This document shows, one piece after another, positions 34,088 to 42,385 of a DNA stretch of 64,000 nt (positions are counted from its first letter, which is position 1; the number at the start of each line of letters is the position of its first letter). The notes under the pieces were generated by a model. That model did no database searches and was not told where the DNA came from. It worked only from the letters and a program-made list of their open reading frames with translations. A program made the translations under genes and the position numbers. Source of the DNA: Bacteroides faecium (GTDB taxonomy: Bacteria > Bacteroidota > Bacteroidia > Bacteroidales > Bacteroidaceae); NCBI RefSeq assembly GCF_012113595.1, contig NZ_CP050831.1:3038001-3102000 (forward strand). Reading direction: 5' to 3'.

Positions 34088-34392
34088 TTCATATAATATT
34101 TGAGGACATCTTCATGTGAAATAACCCTTCCGGCTTTGACATCTTCCATACTTTTGTTGATAGCGTTTTCTAATTCTTCTTGAGTATGTGGTATTAACCA
34201 GGATTTTTGTTCCAGTTCGTTGGAGAACCGGAGCATTTCTTTTAGCTGATTATCTTCCATGAGCATTACCCGTTCCATAATTTTTTGTCTCATGGTAACC
34301 GCATCCAGGCCATAAGAACCTGCTGGTTCGTGAACAACCTTCTCTTGTTCTTTATTTTCTTTATATCCCTTATTTTCTTTCATATTCTTCAA
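34084..34392 (-). CDS. Antitoxin of the RelE/ParE pair
   Basis: A 102-residue, charged, helical protein encoded directly upstream of the toxin with a 4-base overlap. The N-terminal 30 residues are lysine/glutamate-rich and probably disordered; RQKIMERVMLMEDNQLKEMLRF and the end EDVKAGRVISHEDVLKYYMK are helices likely to wrap the toxin. No standard DNA-binding fold (RHH, HTH, Phd) is obvious. ATG 34383 is an alternative start. An inverted repeat just upstream (34395-34418) may be its operator. Confidence 0.75.
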   Translation of the reverse strand: MKNMKENKGYKENKEQEKVVHEPAGSYGLDAVTMRQKIMERVMLMEDNQLKEMLRFSNELEQKSWLIPHTQEELENAINKSMEDVKAGRVISHEDVLKYYMK

Positions 34393-34394
34393 TC

Positions 34395-34418
34395 TTAGTA
34401 ATTAAGTAAAGTTACTAA
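34395..34418 (-). promoter_or_regulatory. Inverted repeat before the toxin-antitoxin pair
   Basis: TTAGTAA (34395-34401) and TTACTAA (34412-34418) are inverted repeats 10 bases apart, within 3 bases of the antitoxin start, and the minus strand reads TAACTTTA close to a -7 box. It suits autoregulation. Confidence 0.45.
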
Positions 34419-34454
34419 TTTATTTTGAAACTTAGGTATCGTATTACGTTTATT

Positions 34455-35375
34455 TTAGAACCGTGAACCGGCACCTCCGCCGCCACCCATTCCGCCGCCG
34501 AAGCTGCCACCACTAAAGCCGCCACCTCTACTGCCACCGAAACTTCCACCGCCCATACCGCCAATGAACGGACCACCGCCACCACCGCGATGGTGATAGT
34601 CATTCTCGTAACTTTGCTGACGGCGTACGAGAGTATGCCCGCAGTTTCTGCAAGTATAAGTGACATCTTCGGCTTTCACACCGTTAATCCGGGATACCAC
34701 CCTGCTGCCACTTCTTTGCAATGTATGCTTTCCGCATTTCGGGCAACGGCTTTGCTTACGTGCCGCAAAGAAGGAGATACCTCCGCCAATGAGGATGAAG
34801 AAGAAGATAGCAAGAATAAAATCGAATGAACCACCCCCGCCCGAATCAGAAAGAGAATCGTTCTCCATAGAACCGTCAAGTCGTTGACAAGTCGCTTTCA
34901 ACCCCGCTACCATTCCTGTATCCCAATTCCCGTTTTTTAAATAAGGAATCATGTACTTCGTCTGAATCCTCTTGCAGATAGCATCGGGAAGAACTCCTTC
35001 CAACCCATAGCCAGTGTAAAACTGAATACAACGCTGGTCGGTAACTAGCAAAATAACCAAACCGTTATTTTTGTCCTTCTTTCCTACACCCCATTTATTG
35101 AGTAACTGGTGGCAGAAATTAAAGCAATCTTCATCCCCGATAGAAGGGACTGCGGCAACCACCGTTTCAATTCCCGTCTGCTGTTCCAAGGCATAAAGCA
35201 TGGCATCTATGCTGTCACAAGCAACCTGTGAAAGTACCCCCGCAGGATTACAAACATACTGCATCTTGTTTTGCAAGTGAACTTTCGGAAGATTGTCTAC
35301 CGTATATACTTTCTCTTGAGCCTGTAAAGGTATCAGCAGAAAAGTAAAGATTATAAGTGTGAATATTGATTTCAT
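34455..35375 (-). CDS. TPM-domain (TLP18.3/Psb32/MOLO-1) membrane protein
   Basis: A 306-residue protein: signal peptide (1-19, ending PLQAQ), TPM domain (about 35-165, NPAGVLSQVACDSIDAML and LLVTDQRCIQFYTGYGLEG), a membrane helix (about 182-202), a zinc-ribbon-like CPKCGKH...CRNCGH and a glycine/serine-rich tail. TPM proteins act at the envelope, often with LemA. The -7 box at 35395-35402 leaves too short a leader for the ATG at 35384, favouring ATG 35375 (MKSIFTL). Confidence 0.85.
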   Translation of the reverse strand: MKSIFTLIIFTFLLIPLQAQEKVYTVDNLPKVHLQNKMQYVCNPAGVLSQVACDSIDAMLYALEQQTGIETVVAAVPSIGDEDCFNFCHQLLNKWGVGKKDKNNGLVILLVTDQRCIQFYTGYGLEGVLPDAICKRIQTKYMIPYLKNGNWDTGMVAGLKATCQRLDGSMENDSLSDSGGGGSFDFILAIFFFILIGGGISFFAARKQSRCPKCGKHTLQRSGSRVVSRINGVKAEDVTYTCRNCGHTLVRRQQSYENDYHHRGGGGGPFIGGMGGGSFGGSRGGGFSGGSFGGGMGGGGGAGSRF

Positions 35376-35394
35376 AACAGTCATTTTACGTTTG

Positions 35395-35402
35395 CAAATA
35401 TA
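35395..35402 (-). promoter_or_regulatory. -7 box TATATTTG for the TPM gene
   Basis: Minus-strand TATATTTG; the predicted transcription start near 35389 decides between two possible start codons. Confidence 0.6.
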
Positions 35403-35447
35403 GAAACTTTTTCTGTTATGAATCTAAAACTCCTTGTTATAATAGGT

Positions 35448-36398
35448 TTAATGAATGTATCGCCCGACGAACTCACGGACTTTATCGGTGTATTCCTGTT
35501 TATTCTCTTTGTAGGAAACGGCATGGGCGGCACCCGGCACAATCCAAAGTTCCTTTGGTTCCGGCTTCGCTTCATAAAGCGGATATACCATCCATGTCGG
35601 GACGTATGTGTCTTTATCCCCGTGAATAAACAGCATCGGCAACTCGCACTTTGCCACCTGTTTTAGTGAAGAAGCCTCTTTGAAGTTCCAGCCGTATTTC
35701 TTTTCGCATAGCCAGCTTGTGGTATGCATTAGTGGGAAAGGTGGAAGTCCGAAGGATGACTTTAATTCATGGGAAAATTCATCCCATACACTGGTATAAC
35801 CGCAATCTTCCACGAAACATTTCACAAAAGGCTTCTGCTGCTCGCCGGATACCATCATCGTGGTTGCACCGCCCATCGAAATGCCATGCACTACCATCTG
35901 CGTACTGTCTCCGAAAATTTCATTGGCAATATTCATCCACTGCAACACATCCAAACGGTCTTTCCAACCCATCTGAATGGCACGGCCTTCACTTTCTCCC
36001 TGATGCTGAAGCTCAGGTAGCAAAATATTGTATCCCAAATCGCGGTTGTATAAATACCCAATCATAAACATACGGATAGCATTGTCCGTATATCCGTGGA
36101 CAATAACTGCTGTTTTATTGGTCGGTTCGGGAGCAGCTACATAGTAAGCATGGAGTTGTATGCCATGCGGATTGATGATAAAAGTATCTTTCAGCGCATC
36201 TGCCTGTCGCAGACTATCTACCCATGGGCGCAGAAATGGATAGTTTTTGTACATAAAAGGATAAGAGTCGGCATCTTTAGACAAAATCTTTGCGTCCGGA
36301 GTCAGAGAAAAGTTCAACATATAGAAACTTCCTCCGATAGTGCAACCGGTCATCACCAGCATAATGATGATAATACTATAGACTACTTTTCTCTTCAT
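35448..36398 (-). CDS. Membrane-anchored alpha/beta hydrolase
   Basis: A 316-residue serine hydrolase with an N-terminal hydrophobic anchor (5-25; MTGC could be a lipobox, C19). The triad is S174 in HGISMGG (171-177), D261 or D263 in HGDKDTYVP and H292 in GAAHAVS, with an oxyanion turn near HGYTDNA. It resembles the BAAT/acyl-CoA or cinnamoyl ester hydrolase-like group found in Bacteroides; the substrate is unknown. It lies 56 bases after aroE. Confidence 0.8.
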   Translation of the reverse strand: MKRKVVYSIIIIMLVMTGCTIGGSFYMLNFSLTPDAKILSKDADSYPFMYKNYPFLRPWVDSLRQADALKDTFIINPHGIQLHAYYVAAPEPTNKTAVIVHGYTDNAIRMFMIGYLYNRDLGYNILLPELQHQGESEGRAIQMGWKDRLDVLQWMNIANEIFGDSTQMVVHGISMGGATTMMVSGEQQKPFVKCFVEDCGYTSVWDEFSHELKSSFGLPPFPLMHTTSWLCEKKYGWNFKEASSLKQVAKCELPMLFIHGDKDTYVPTWMVYPLYEAKPEPKELWIVPGAAHAVSYKENKQEYTDKVREFVGRYIH

Positions 36399-36454
36399 AT
36401 GATACCTTTGACCTTTTTTACTCTCTCGCCTTGAAAAAGGGGCTAGGAGAGATT

Positions 36455-37201
36455 CTATTTATTCCAGATTTCCCAGGCGGCAAATGCCTGAAGAAGCAGC
36501 ATTTCAAGACCGTTTTTTACAACGGCACCCTGTGCTTCTCCCTTTTTCATGAAAAGGGTAACGTTTGGATTATATAACAAATCGTAGAGTAAATGGTTTG
36601 GAGTTACCAGCTCATAAGGTATATTAGGACAGAAATCGACTTTAGGAAACATGCCTACAGGAGTGCAGTTTACAATTACTGTATATTCCGCCATGATTTC
36701 AGGGCTTAGTTCCTCGTAGGTCAGCATGCCGTCCGCTCTGTGAGTGCGCGAAACGAACACACTTTCAATGCCCAAGTTTTTAAGACCGTGGTAGACAGCC
36801 TTGGACCCTCCACCGGTGCCCAGTATTAAAGCCTTTTTGTGATGGGGTTGCAATAATGGTTGTATGGATTGGGTAAATCCGATAATATCAGAATTATAAC
36901 CTACCAACTTCACCTTTCCTTTCGGCTGACGGATAATTTTGATTACATTTACTGCACCGATTTTCGCAGTATCAGGGTCTAGTTCGCTCAGAAAAGGAAT
37001 AACTTGCTCCTTGTAAGGGATAGTGACGTTAAGACCACGCAGATTTGGATTCTCTTCAATCACTTCCATGAAATCGTTGATTTGGGGAATCTCAAAATTC
37101 ACATATTCCGCATTGATGCCTTCGGATTTAAACTTCTCGTTAAAGTATCCGATAGAAAATGAATGTCTCAAAGGGTAGCCGATTAAACCATATTTTTCCA
37201 T
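36455..37201 (-). CDS. aroE: Shikimate dehydrogenase AroE
   Basis: A 248-residue NADPH-dependent enzyme reducing 3-dehydroshikimate in aromatic amino acid synthesis. It has the substrate loop LRHSFSIGYFN (serines in place), NVTIPYKEQV with the catalytic lysine and the nucleotide loop GTGGGSKAV. Length is slightly below E. coli AroE. It begins 6 bases after the upstream lipoprotein gene. Confidence 0.93.
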   Translation of the reverse strand: MEKYGLIGYPLRHSFSIGYFNEKFKSEGINAEYVNFEIPQINDFMEVIEENPNLRGLNVTIPYKEQVIPFLSELDPDTAKIGAVNVIKIIRQPKGKVKLVGYNSDIIGFTQSIQPLLQPHHKKALILGTGGGSKAVYHGLKNLGIESVFVSRTHRADGMLTYEELSPEIMAEYTVIVNCTPVGMFPKVDFCPNIPYELVTPNHLLYDLLYNPNVTLFMKKGEAQGAVVKNGLEMLLLQAFAAWEIWNK

Positions 37202-37207
37202 AATCGT

Positions 37208-38236
37208 TTATTGCTTAGTTGGGTAATTGGGTTTACTTTTCAAAAGACGTACTACTTCTTTGACTTTACCGTCAGGATATTTGTCTTTATAGTATTCCGT
37301 CAAATCTTCATATATCCAGAAAATATTAGGGCGGGTGGTAAAGATATTAAAAGTATTAGAGGACTTCTCGCCGTTTATATCTAATTTCAATTTTATATGG
37401 CTGTATATTTGGTCTTCAGGAGGAATAAGTCTGAAAGCTTTGGCTATTTCGGCGGTTATTCCATATACACCATGCGCTTCTGTTTCTTTAATAACAAACT
37501 CTTTGTCTGCGATAGGCAAACCCTCGGAATTGAATAATGTATATTTACCGGAGTTTTTTTCTTGAATAGCTATATTATATGCTTCTCCCTTGGTATAAGG
37601 AGATTTACTTTCTAAATCAGCTTTTATTTTTTCTTTAATTTCATCCGTTTCCGCCTCTATGCCATATTCTACAGAAAGAATATCGAATTTTTGTTCGGAT
37701 TGAGAAGAGGATTTGGTTATTACAAAACCTTCTTTAAGGGATATTTCTTCTCCATTCAGGCAGAATTTTCGATTGAATATAGGTTCCTTTTTTGATTTCC
37801 AGGTCAATTTACTGGAAAAGGTGATAACAGATTTTTCTTTTCCGTCGTTCCAGTCTATTTCAACTTTTTCGTTGTCGAATGTCTGGTCGCCATTGAATTC
37901 TCCGAAAGTCAAATAATATTTTCCATCTCGATTGATCTCTGTTTGCAGACCTGCGAAATAGGCCATATATGCTCTGGTTCGTTCTTTTAACGGAGCATCT
38001 TTTTCGTAAGTCTCCCCTTTGTAAATTGCTTTTATTCCTTGATTGGCAATAGAGCCTTTGGTGAGTGGATTCAGTAAATCATTGCCTTGGGCATCCTGCA
38101 CTGAAATGTAAAGAACTATGGGAGAGAAATCCCATATAAGATCATCTCCTTCATTATTTGCCGGATCACAAGATGTGAAATTGATACAACAAAAAATAGA
38201 GAGTAGAAATAGTCCAATTGATTTTGTCGTTTTCAT
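37208..38236 (-). CDS. Lipoprotein of unknown function
   Basis: A 342-residue lipoprotein (INFTSCD, cysteine at about 23). The mature protein starts NNEGDDLIWDFSPIVLYISVQDAQGNDLL, a pattern seen in a family of Bacteroides lipoproteins with no known role. It is rich in lysine and glutamate with alternating strands. It is tucked between menG (17 bases upstream) and aroE (6 bases downstream), so it is probably in that operon, although its function does not obviously fit metabolism. Confidence 0.65.
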   Translation of the reverse strand: MKTTKSIGLFLLSIFCCINFTSCDPANNEGDDLIWDFSPIVLYISVQDAQGNDLLNPLTKGSIANQGIKAIYKGETYEKDAPLKERTRAYMAYFAGLQTEINRDGKYYLTFGEFNGDQTFDNEKVEIDWNDGKEKSVITFSSKLTWKSKKEPIFNRKFCLNGEEISLKEGFVITKSSSQSEQKFDILSVEYGIEAETDEIKEKIKADLESKSPYTKGEAYNIAIQEKNSGKYTLFNSEGLPIADKEFVIKETEAHGVYGITAEIAKAFRLIPPEDQIYSHIKLKLDINGEKSSNTFNIFTTRPNIFWIYEDLTEYYKDKYPDGKVKEVVRLLKSKPNYPTKQ

Positions 38237-38253
38237 AAGGCTAAATTGTTAAG

Positions 38254-38991
38254 TTATTTTGTCGCAGTATAAAGAGTGCAGATACCAAATGTCAGCCGCC
38301 GGAAATTAACTTCACTGAATCCGGCTCGTGAGATGACCCCTTTCATGACTTCCCCTTGTGGAAATACTTTGATGGTGTCCGGCAGATAGCGGTAGGCACT
38401 GTTGTCTTTGGAGAGAAGCTTGCCCAGCAATGGGATGACGACTTTAGAGTAGACGGAAAACAATTGTTTCATCGGGAAACGGTCGGGAGTGGTGAGTTCC
38501 AAAATCACGAGATGTCCCCCCGGTTTCAGTACCCGGCACATTTCGGAGAGCCCTTTGTCGAGGTCTTCGAAGTTGCGGATGCCGAACGCTACGGTAATCG
38601 CGTCAAAGTCATTGTCGGCAAAAGAGAGTGAAGTACAGTCCTCCCGGGCAAAAGAGATTTTGTCCGAGAGCCCTTCCTTCTTTACTTTTTCACGCCCCAC
38701 GTTCATCATACCTTCCGAGATGTCCGTGCCGATTAGCTCGGCAGGTTGCAGTTTGCGGCAGGCAAGGATGGCAAAATCCCCTGTGCCGGTAGCCACGTCC
38801 ATCATGCGTTGCGGTTGGAAAGGACGCAGCCAGGCAATGGCTTTGCGGCGCCAACTGCGGTCGATACCTAAAGATAAGGTATGATTCAGCTTGTCGTAAG
38901 CATGCGCGATGTTGTCGAACATGCGCTCCACCTGCTCGGTCTTTTTCCCTTCCTCGTCGTAAGGCTTGATATGCTGTTGTGGGTAGTCCAT
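38254..38991 (-). CDS. menG: Demethylmenaquinone methyltransferase (UbiE/MenG)
   Basis: A 245-residue SAM-dependent C-methyltransferase that completes menaquinone. It shows VATGTGDFA (SAM motif I), IGTDISEGMM and FGIRNFEDLDKGL, the UbiE signature. Bacteroides use menaquinone but not ubiquinone, so MenG is the better name. It starts two bases after the purC stop codon. Confidence 0.92.
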   Translation of the reverse strand: MDYPQQHIKPYDEEGKKTEQVERMFDNIAHAYDKLNHTLSLGIDRSWRRKAIAWLRPFQPQRMMDVATGTGDFAILACRKLQPAELIGTDISEGMMNVGREKVKKEGLSDKISFAREDCTSLSFADNDFDAITVAFGIRNFEDLDKGLSEMCRVLKPGGHLVILELTTPDRFPMKQLFSVYSKVVIPLLGKLLSKDNSAYRYLPDTIKVFPQGEVMKGVISRAGFSEVNFRRLTFGICTLYTATK

Positions 38992-38993
38992 TC

Positions 38994-39938
38994 TTATTTA
39001 GTCAAGAAATTCATTACGTTCTTTTCGATACGTTCAGCGATGTTGCTGGTATCTTCTTTCACAAATTTCTCGCCGGTGATGTTTTCGAACAATTCGATGT
39101 AACGGTCACTGATGCTCTGTACGATAGCCGGAGTCATTTCAGGCACTTTTTGGCCGTCTTTGCCCTGGAAACTGTTTTCCATCAACCATTCGCGAACAAA
39201 TTCCTTAGAAAGCTGCTTCTGTGGTTCGCCTTTTTCAAAGCGTTCCTGATAACCTTCCGAGTAGAAATAACGGCTGGAGTCCGGAGTGTGGATTTCATCC
39301 ATCAGGTAAATAGTGCCGTTGTGCTTGCCGAATTCATATTTGGTATCGACAAGAATCAATCCGCGTTCTGCAGCGATTTCAGTACCGCGTTTGAAGAGAG
39401 CCAGCGTATATTTTTCAAGCACTTCGTACTCTTCGGGAGTAGCCAGTCCTTGTTTCAGGATTTCTTCTTTAGAGATATCTTCGTCGTGCAGTCCCATTTC
39501 CGCTTTGGTAGTCGGAGTTACGATAGGTTCGGGGAATTTCTCGTTTTCACGCATTCCGTCCGGCAATTTCACGCCGCAAATTTCGCGTACACCGCTTTTG
39601 TAAGTACGCCATGCGCTGCCGCACAAGTAACCGCGTACAATCATTTCTACCGGAAAACCTTCGCACAATACGCCGACAGTAACCATTGGGTCCGGAGTAG
39701 CCAGTTTCCAGTTCGGACAGATGTCAGTAGTGGCATCGAGGAATTTAGCTGCAATCTGGTTCAGCATTTGTCCTTTGTAAGGAATACCTTCAGGCAGTAC
39801 CACGTCAAAGGCCGAAATACGGTCGGTTGCTACCATGACGAGTTTTTCACCGTTGATGTTGTACACATCGCGCACTTTTCCGTGGTACACGCTTTTCTGT
39901 CCCGGAAAGTTGAAATCTGTTTTTGTTAATGCTTTCAT
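38994..39938 (-). CDS. purC: SAICAR synthase PurC
   Basis: A 314-residue phosphoribosylaminoimidazole-succinocarboxamide synthase. The ATP-binding GKVRDVYNI start, TDRISAFDVVLPEGIPYKG and LVDTKYEFG are family signatures; it is of the longer, 300-residue type. It heads a tight minus-strand group, purC-menG-lipoprotein-aroE, with gaps of 2, 17 and 6 bases. Confidence 0.93.
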   Translation of the reverse strand: MKALTKTDFNFPGQKSVYHGKVRDVYNINGEKLVMVATDRISAFDVVLPEGIPYKGQMLNQIAAKFLDATTDICPNWKLATPDPMVTVGVLCEGFPVEMIVRGYLCGSAWRTYKSGVREICGVKLPDGMRENEKFPEPIVTPTTKAEMGLHDEDISKEEILKQGLATPEEYEVLEKYTLALFKRGTEIAAERGLILVDTKYEFGKHNGTIYLMDEIHTPDSSRYFYSEGYQERFEKGEPQKQLSKEFVREWLMENSFQGKDGQKVPEMTPAIVQSISDRYIELFENITGEKFVKEDTSNIAERIEKNVMNFLTK

Positions 39939-40009
39939 TGTTTTATCTATAATTACAAATTATAAGTTCCAGTTCATGAGTCGCCATAGGAGTTCCGAAC
40001 TAAAGGCGA

Positions 40010-41026
40010 TTATTCTTTTGCCAGTTTCACCGGACGTTCGCCGTTGAGAACCAGTTGCTCGTTTTTCCGTTTCTCCCGTTCGGCTTTCGCTTCTTTGTCG
40101 AATTTCTCGTAAGCATCCACGATGCGTTCCACCAACTTATGGCGCACAATGTCTTTCTTGTTCAACTCGACAAAGCTGATACCTTTCACCCCTTTCAGTA
40201 TGCGGAGTGCCTGCACCAGTCCCGAAGTTTGCGAAGCGGGAAGGTCAATCTGCGTCATATCTCCTGTCACAATCATTTTGGTGTTCATACCCATACGGGT
40301 GAGGAACATTTTAATCTGCTGCGCGGTGGTGTTCTGTGCTTCGTCAAGAATCACGACAGCATCATTCAGCGTGCGTCCGCGCATAAAGGCTAACGGGGCA
40401 ATCTGTATAATGTTCAATTCCATGTATTCCTTTAACTTGGCGGCAGGTATCATATCTTGAAGGGCATCGTACAAGGGTTGCAGGTACGGGTCGATTTTGT
40501 CTTTCATGTCTCCGGGCAGGAAACCGAGTTTTTCTCCGGCTTCTACGGCAGGGCGGCTGAGGATAATCTTTTTGATTTCCTTGTTTTTCAGCGCACGTAC
40601 GGCAAGGGCGATAGCGGTATATGTCTTTCCCGAACCTGCGGGACCGATGGCGAATACCATATCGTTCTTGGCGAATCCTTCCACCAGTTTCAACTGGTTT
40701 TCGCTTCGGGGGATGATGGGCTTTCCCGTGACGCTGAACACGATCACGTTTCCGCTCTGTTCCGCTTGCGGGGTATTCCCTTTTATAATGTCGATGATAA
40801 CTTCTTCTTTCAGTGAATTATATTCGGCGCAGTACTTTTCAAGTTTGGTGATGTTTTCTTCGAAGGCGCACATTTCTTCCTCGTCGCCCAGCACTTTGAT
40901 GACATTGCCACGGGCAACGATACGCAGCTTCGGATATAAAGCTTTAATTAACTGTATGTTGGCGTTGTTTACACCGTAAAAAATAACAGGATCAATATCC
41001 TCAAGAACAATCAGTTTCTCTATCAT
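40010..41026 (-). CDS. PhoH-family ATPase
   Basis: A 338-residue protein with a KH-like N-terminal region (about 1-65) and a PhoH ATPase core: Walker A GPAGSGKT (128-135), RPAVEAGEKLGFLPG and Walker B VVILDEAQNTT. PhoH-like proteins are thought to act in RNA processing, often beside ybeY; no ybeY is visible here. The C-terminus is basic and lysine-rich. A -7 box TAAATTTG precedes it. Confidence 0.9.
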   Translation of the reverse strand: MIEKLIVLEDIDPVIFYGVNNANIQLIKALYPKLRIVARGNVIKVLGDEEEMCAFEENITKLEKYCAEYNSLKEEVIIDIIKGNTPQAEQSGNVIVFSVTGKPIIPRSENQLKLVEGFAKNDMVFAIGPAGSGKTYTAIALAVRALKNKEIKKIILSRPAVEAGEKLGFLPGDMKDKIDPYLQPLYDALQDMIPAAKLKEYMELNIIQIAPLAFMRGRTLNDAVVILDEAQNTTAQQIKMFLTRMGMNTKMIVTGDMTQIDLPASQTSGLVQALRILKGVKGISFVELNKKDIVRHKLVERIVDAYEKFDKEAKAEREKRKNEQLVLNGERPVKLAKE

Positions 41027-41052
41027 TCAATCGTATTAAAGAAAAATTTCTG

Positions 41053-41060
41053 CAAATTTA
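41053..41060 (-). promoter_or_regulatory. -7 box TAAATTTG for the phoH-like gene
   Basis: Minus-strand TAAATTTG, 27 bases before the start codon. Confidence 0.55.
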
Positions 41061-41127
41061 ATGAAACGTTTTGGATTCTCTGATTGTTTGGGGATGAATT
41101 TTATTGCATTTTATACTCATCTTCCGA

Positions 41128-41805
41128 TTATCTGGCGGTGATGTGGAAACATCCTTGCTTCAACTCATATTTGATATAGCATTTTTCCGCTTTCCGTAGA
41201 TCCCTTAAAACCTCAGACAGAACGAGTTTCAGAGTATCTGAGCTAACGTCCTGCAAAGGTCGTCCGTCTTTATCTTCCACCTTCTTGAAGCGTTTCCAAC
41301 TGACATCGAAAGTGGCTCCGAAGCAATGCGCAGAATTTGCGGAAGCATTTCCATTCCGGCGGCGGAGACGTTTCACATCGTTTTCCGTACGCAATACTGA
41401 AGTAACGATTACTTGATTCGGATTTAAGCCTTTGGCAGTCAATGAATCGAGGAAATTGACTCCAATCGTATCGAGCAATGCGCTGGCACGGGGAACGAGA
41501 TAAGGAATGGAATGTGTCAGTGAATCTACCACATAAAATTCATTATCAGTGATATGTGTGAGTTTCTCTTTCATAGCTTCCGCTGCGTCTCGGTCGGCTA
41601 GCGGACGGATACCAATCTTTTTGGCTACTTCCAGATGTGCGTCATTCAAGTCAGGAAAAGAACGTTTGTAGCTGACTACGCCACGGATATTGCGGGGTTC
41701 GTTCAGTTTCAGTGACATGTCTTTCTTTTTGCAACCGGAAGTGAGTGTTGCAAGTCCTGTAATCAGCAAAAATAGGGGTAATACACGAAGCTTATGTATA
41801 GTCAT
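41128..41805 (-). CDS. DUF5715-family lipoprotein with an M15-peptidase-like zinc motif
   Basis: A 225-residue lipoprotein (LTSGC, C25). The centre reads VTSVLRTENDVKRL, then SAHCFGATFD (158-167): this is the S-x-H-x2-G-x3-D zinc motif of LAS/M15 peptidases such as VanY, with H160 and D167 as ligands, and H221 in CFHIT as the third. The catalytic glutamate usually three residues before that histidine (E-x-W-H) is replaced by G218, so activity is uncertain. It may bind or trim peptidoglycan peptides. A -7 box at 41823-41830 shows the start is ATG 41805, not the upstream ATG at 41853. Confidence 0.75.
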   Translation of the reverse strand: MTIHKLRVLPLFLLITGLATLTSGCKKKDMSLKLNEPRNIRGVVSYKRSFPDLNDAHLEVAKKIGIRPLADRDAAEAMKEKLTHITDNEFYVVDSLTHSIPYLVPRASALLDTIGVNFLDSLTAKGLNPNQVIVTSVLRTENDVKRLRRRNGNASANSAHCFGATFDVSWKRFKKVEDKDGRPLQDVSSDTLKLVLSEVLRDLRKAEKCYIKYELKQGCFHITAR

Positions 41806-41822
41806 TTTGTATTTTTTGCCCG

Positions 41823-41830
41823 CAAAGTTA
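41823..41830 (-). promoter_or_regulatory. -7 box TAACTTTG for the DUF5715 gene
   Basis: Minus-strand TAACTTTG, 18 bases before ATG 41805 and downstream of the alternative ATG at 41853, which is therefore not used. Confidence 0.6.
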
Positions 41831-41976
41831 TATGAAAACGTTGGAATATACATATGAAATTAAGAAGAATAACAGTTGCCCGCACCAAAAAGATTGTTCA
41901 AACCCGTACGGAAATGAATAATTAATTGATGCTTCCTGATTCCACAATTGAGCATGATTAGTAAAGCTATTTCGTA

Positions 41977-42103
41977 ATTAGTTTCAACCCCATTTGAAAC
42001 ACTTTGTTTCTCGGTGTGAAACGAAGTGTTTCATTACGGGAAACAAAGTGTTTCACACCGAGAAACGAATAGTTTCATTAGGAGGAACAATTTTGAAACT
42101 AAT
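41977..42103. repeat. GAAAC-N5-GTTTC array with a 22-bp period
   Basis: GAAAC starts at 41996, 42018, 42040 and 42062, and GTTTC at 42006, 42028, 42050 and 42072: four units of GAAAC-N5-GTTTC-N7 with an exact 22-bp period. The N5 and N7 parts are partly complementary, so 41996-42010 pairs with 42040-42054 and 42006-42022 pairs with 42050-42066 (17 of 17), two mutually exclusive folds. The array is framed by ATTAGTTTCAA (41977-41987) and TTGAAACTAAT (42093-42103). The rest of the 512-bp gap between the DUF5715 and flotillin-like genes holds a small AACAATTT/AAATTGTT hairpin, a terminator and nothing else seen. Confidence 0.85.
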
Positions 42104-42321
42104 CGCTTACGGGTGAAATTGTTGCTCTTTACTCGCAAACCCTTTATTCATCGGAGAAACAGGGAAAAGATGATGGGGAGATAGAAAGATTGAGAATAAA
42201 TGTCCAGTGGGAAAATATAATTTATTCATGTAAAGATTCAGTACCATACTTGTATGGGCTGATATTGTTACATGTTTTTGTAGCATAAAGAATGTAATGA
42301 TGGGAAAATCCAAAATGAATA

Positions 42322-42367
42322 ATGCGCTGATGAGAAAAAGTAATTGTTCTTTTTTCCATCAGCGCAT
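42322..42367 (-). terminator. Terminator of the NfeD/flotillin operon
   Basis: Perfect 11-bp stem ATGCGCTGATG (42322-42332) with CATCAGCGCAT (42357-42367), 18 bases beyond the flotillin stop. The T-run after it on the minus strand is weak. Confidence 0.65.
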
Positions 42368-42385
42368 GTTTTGTTTAGAGCAGGA

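Noticed and set aside
38979..39929. A 316-codon plus-strand open frame opposite purC
   Set aside because: It mirrors purC almost end to end; phenylalanine- and serine-rich with no domain. purC is certain.
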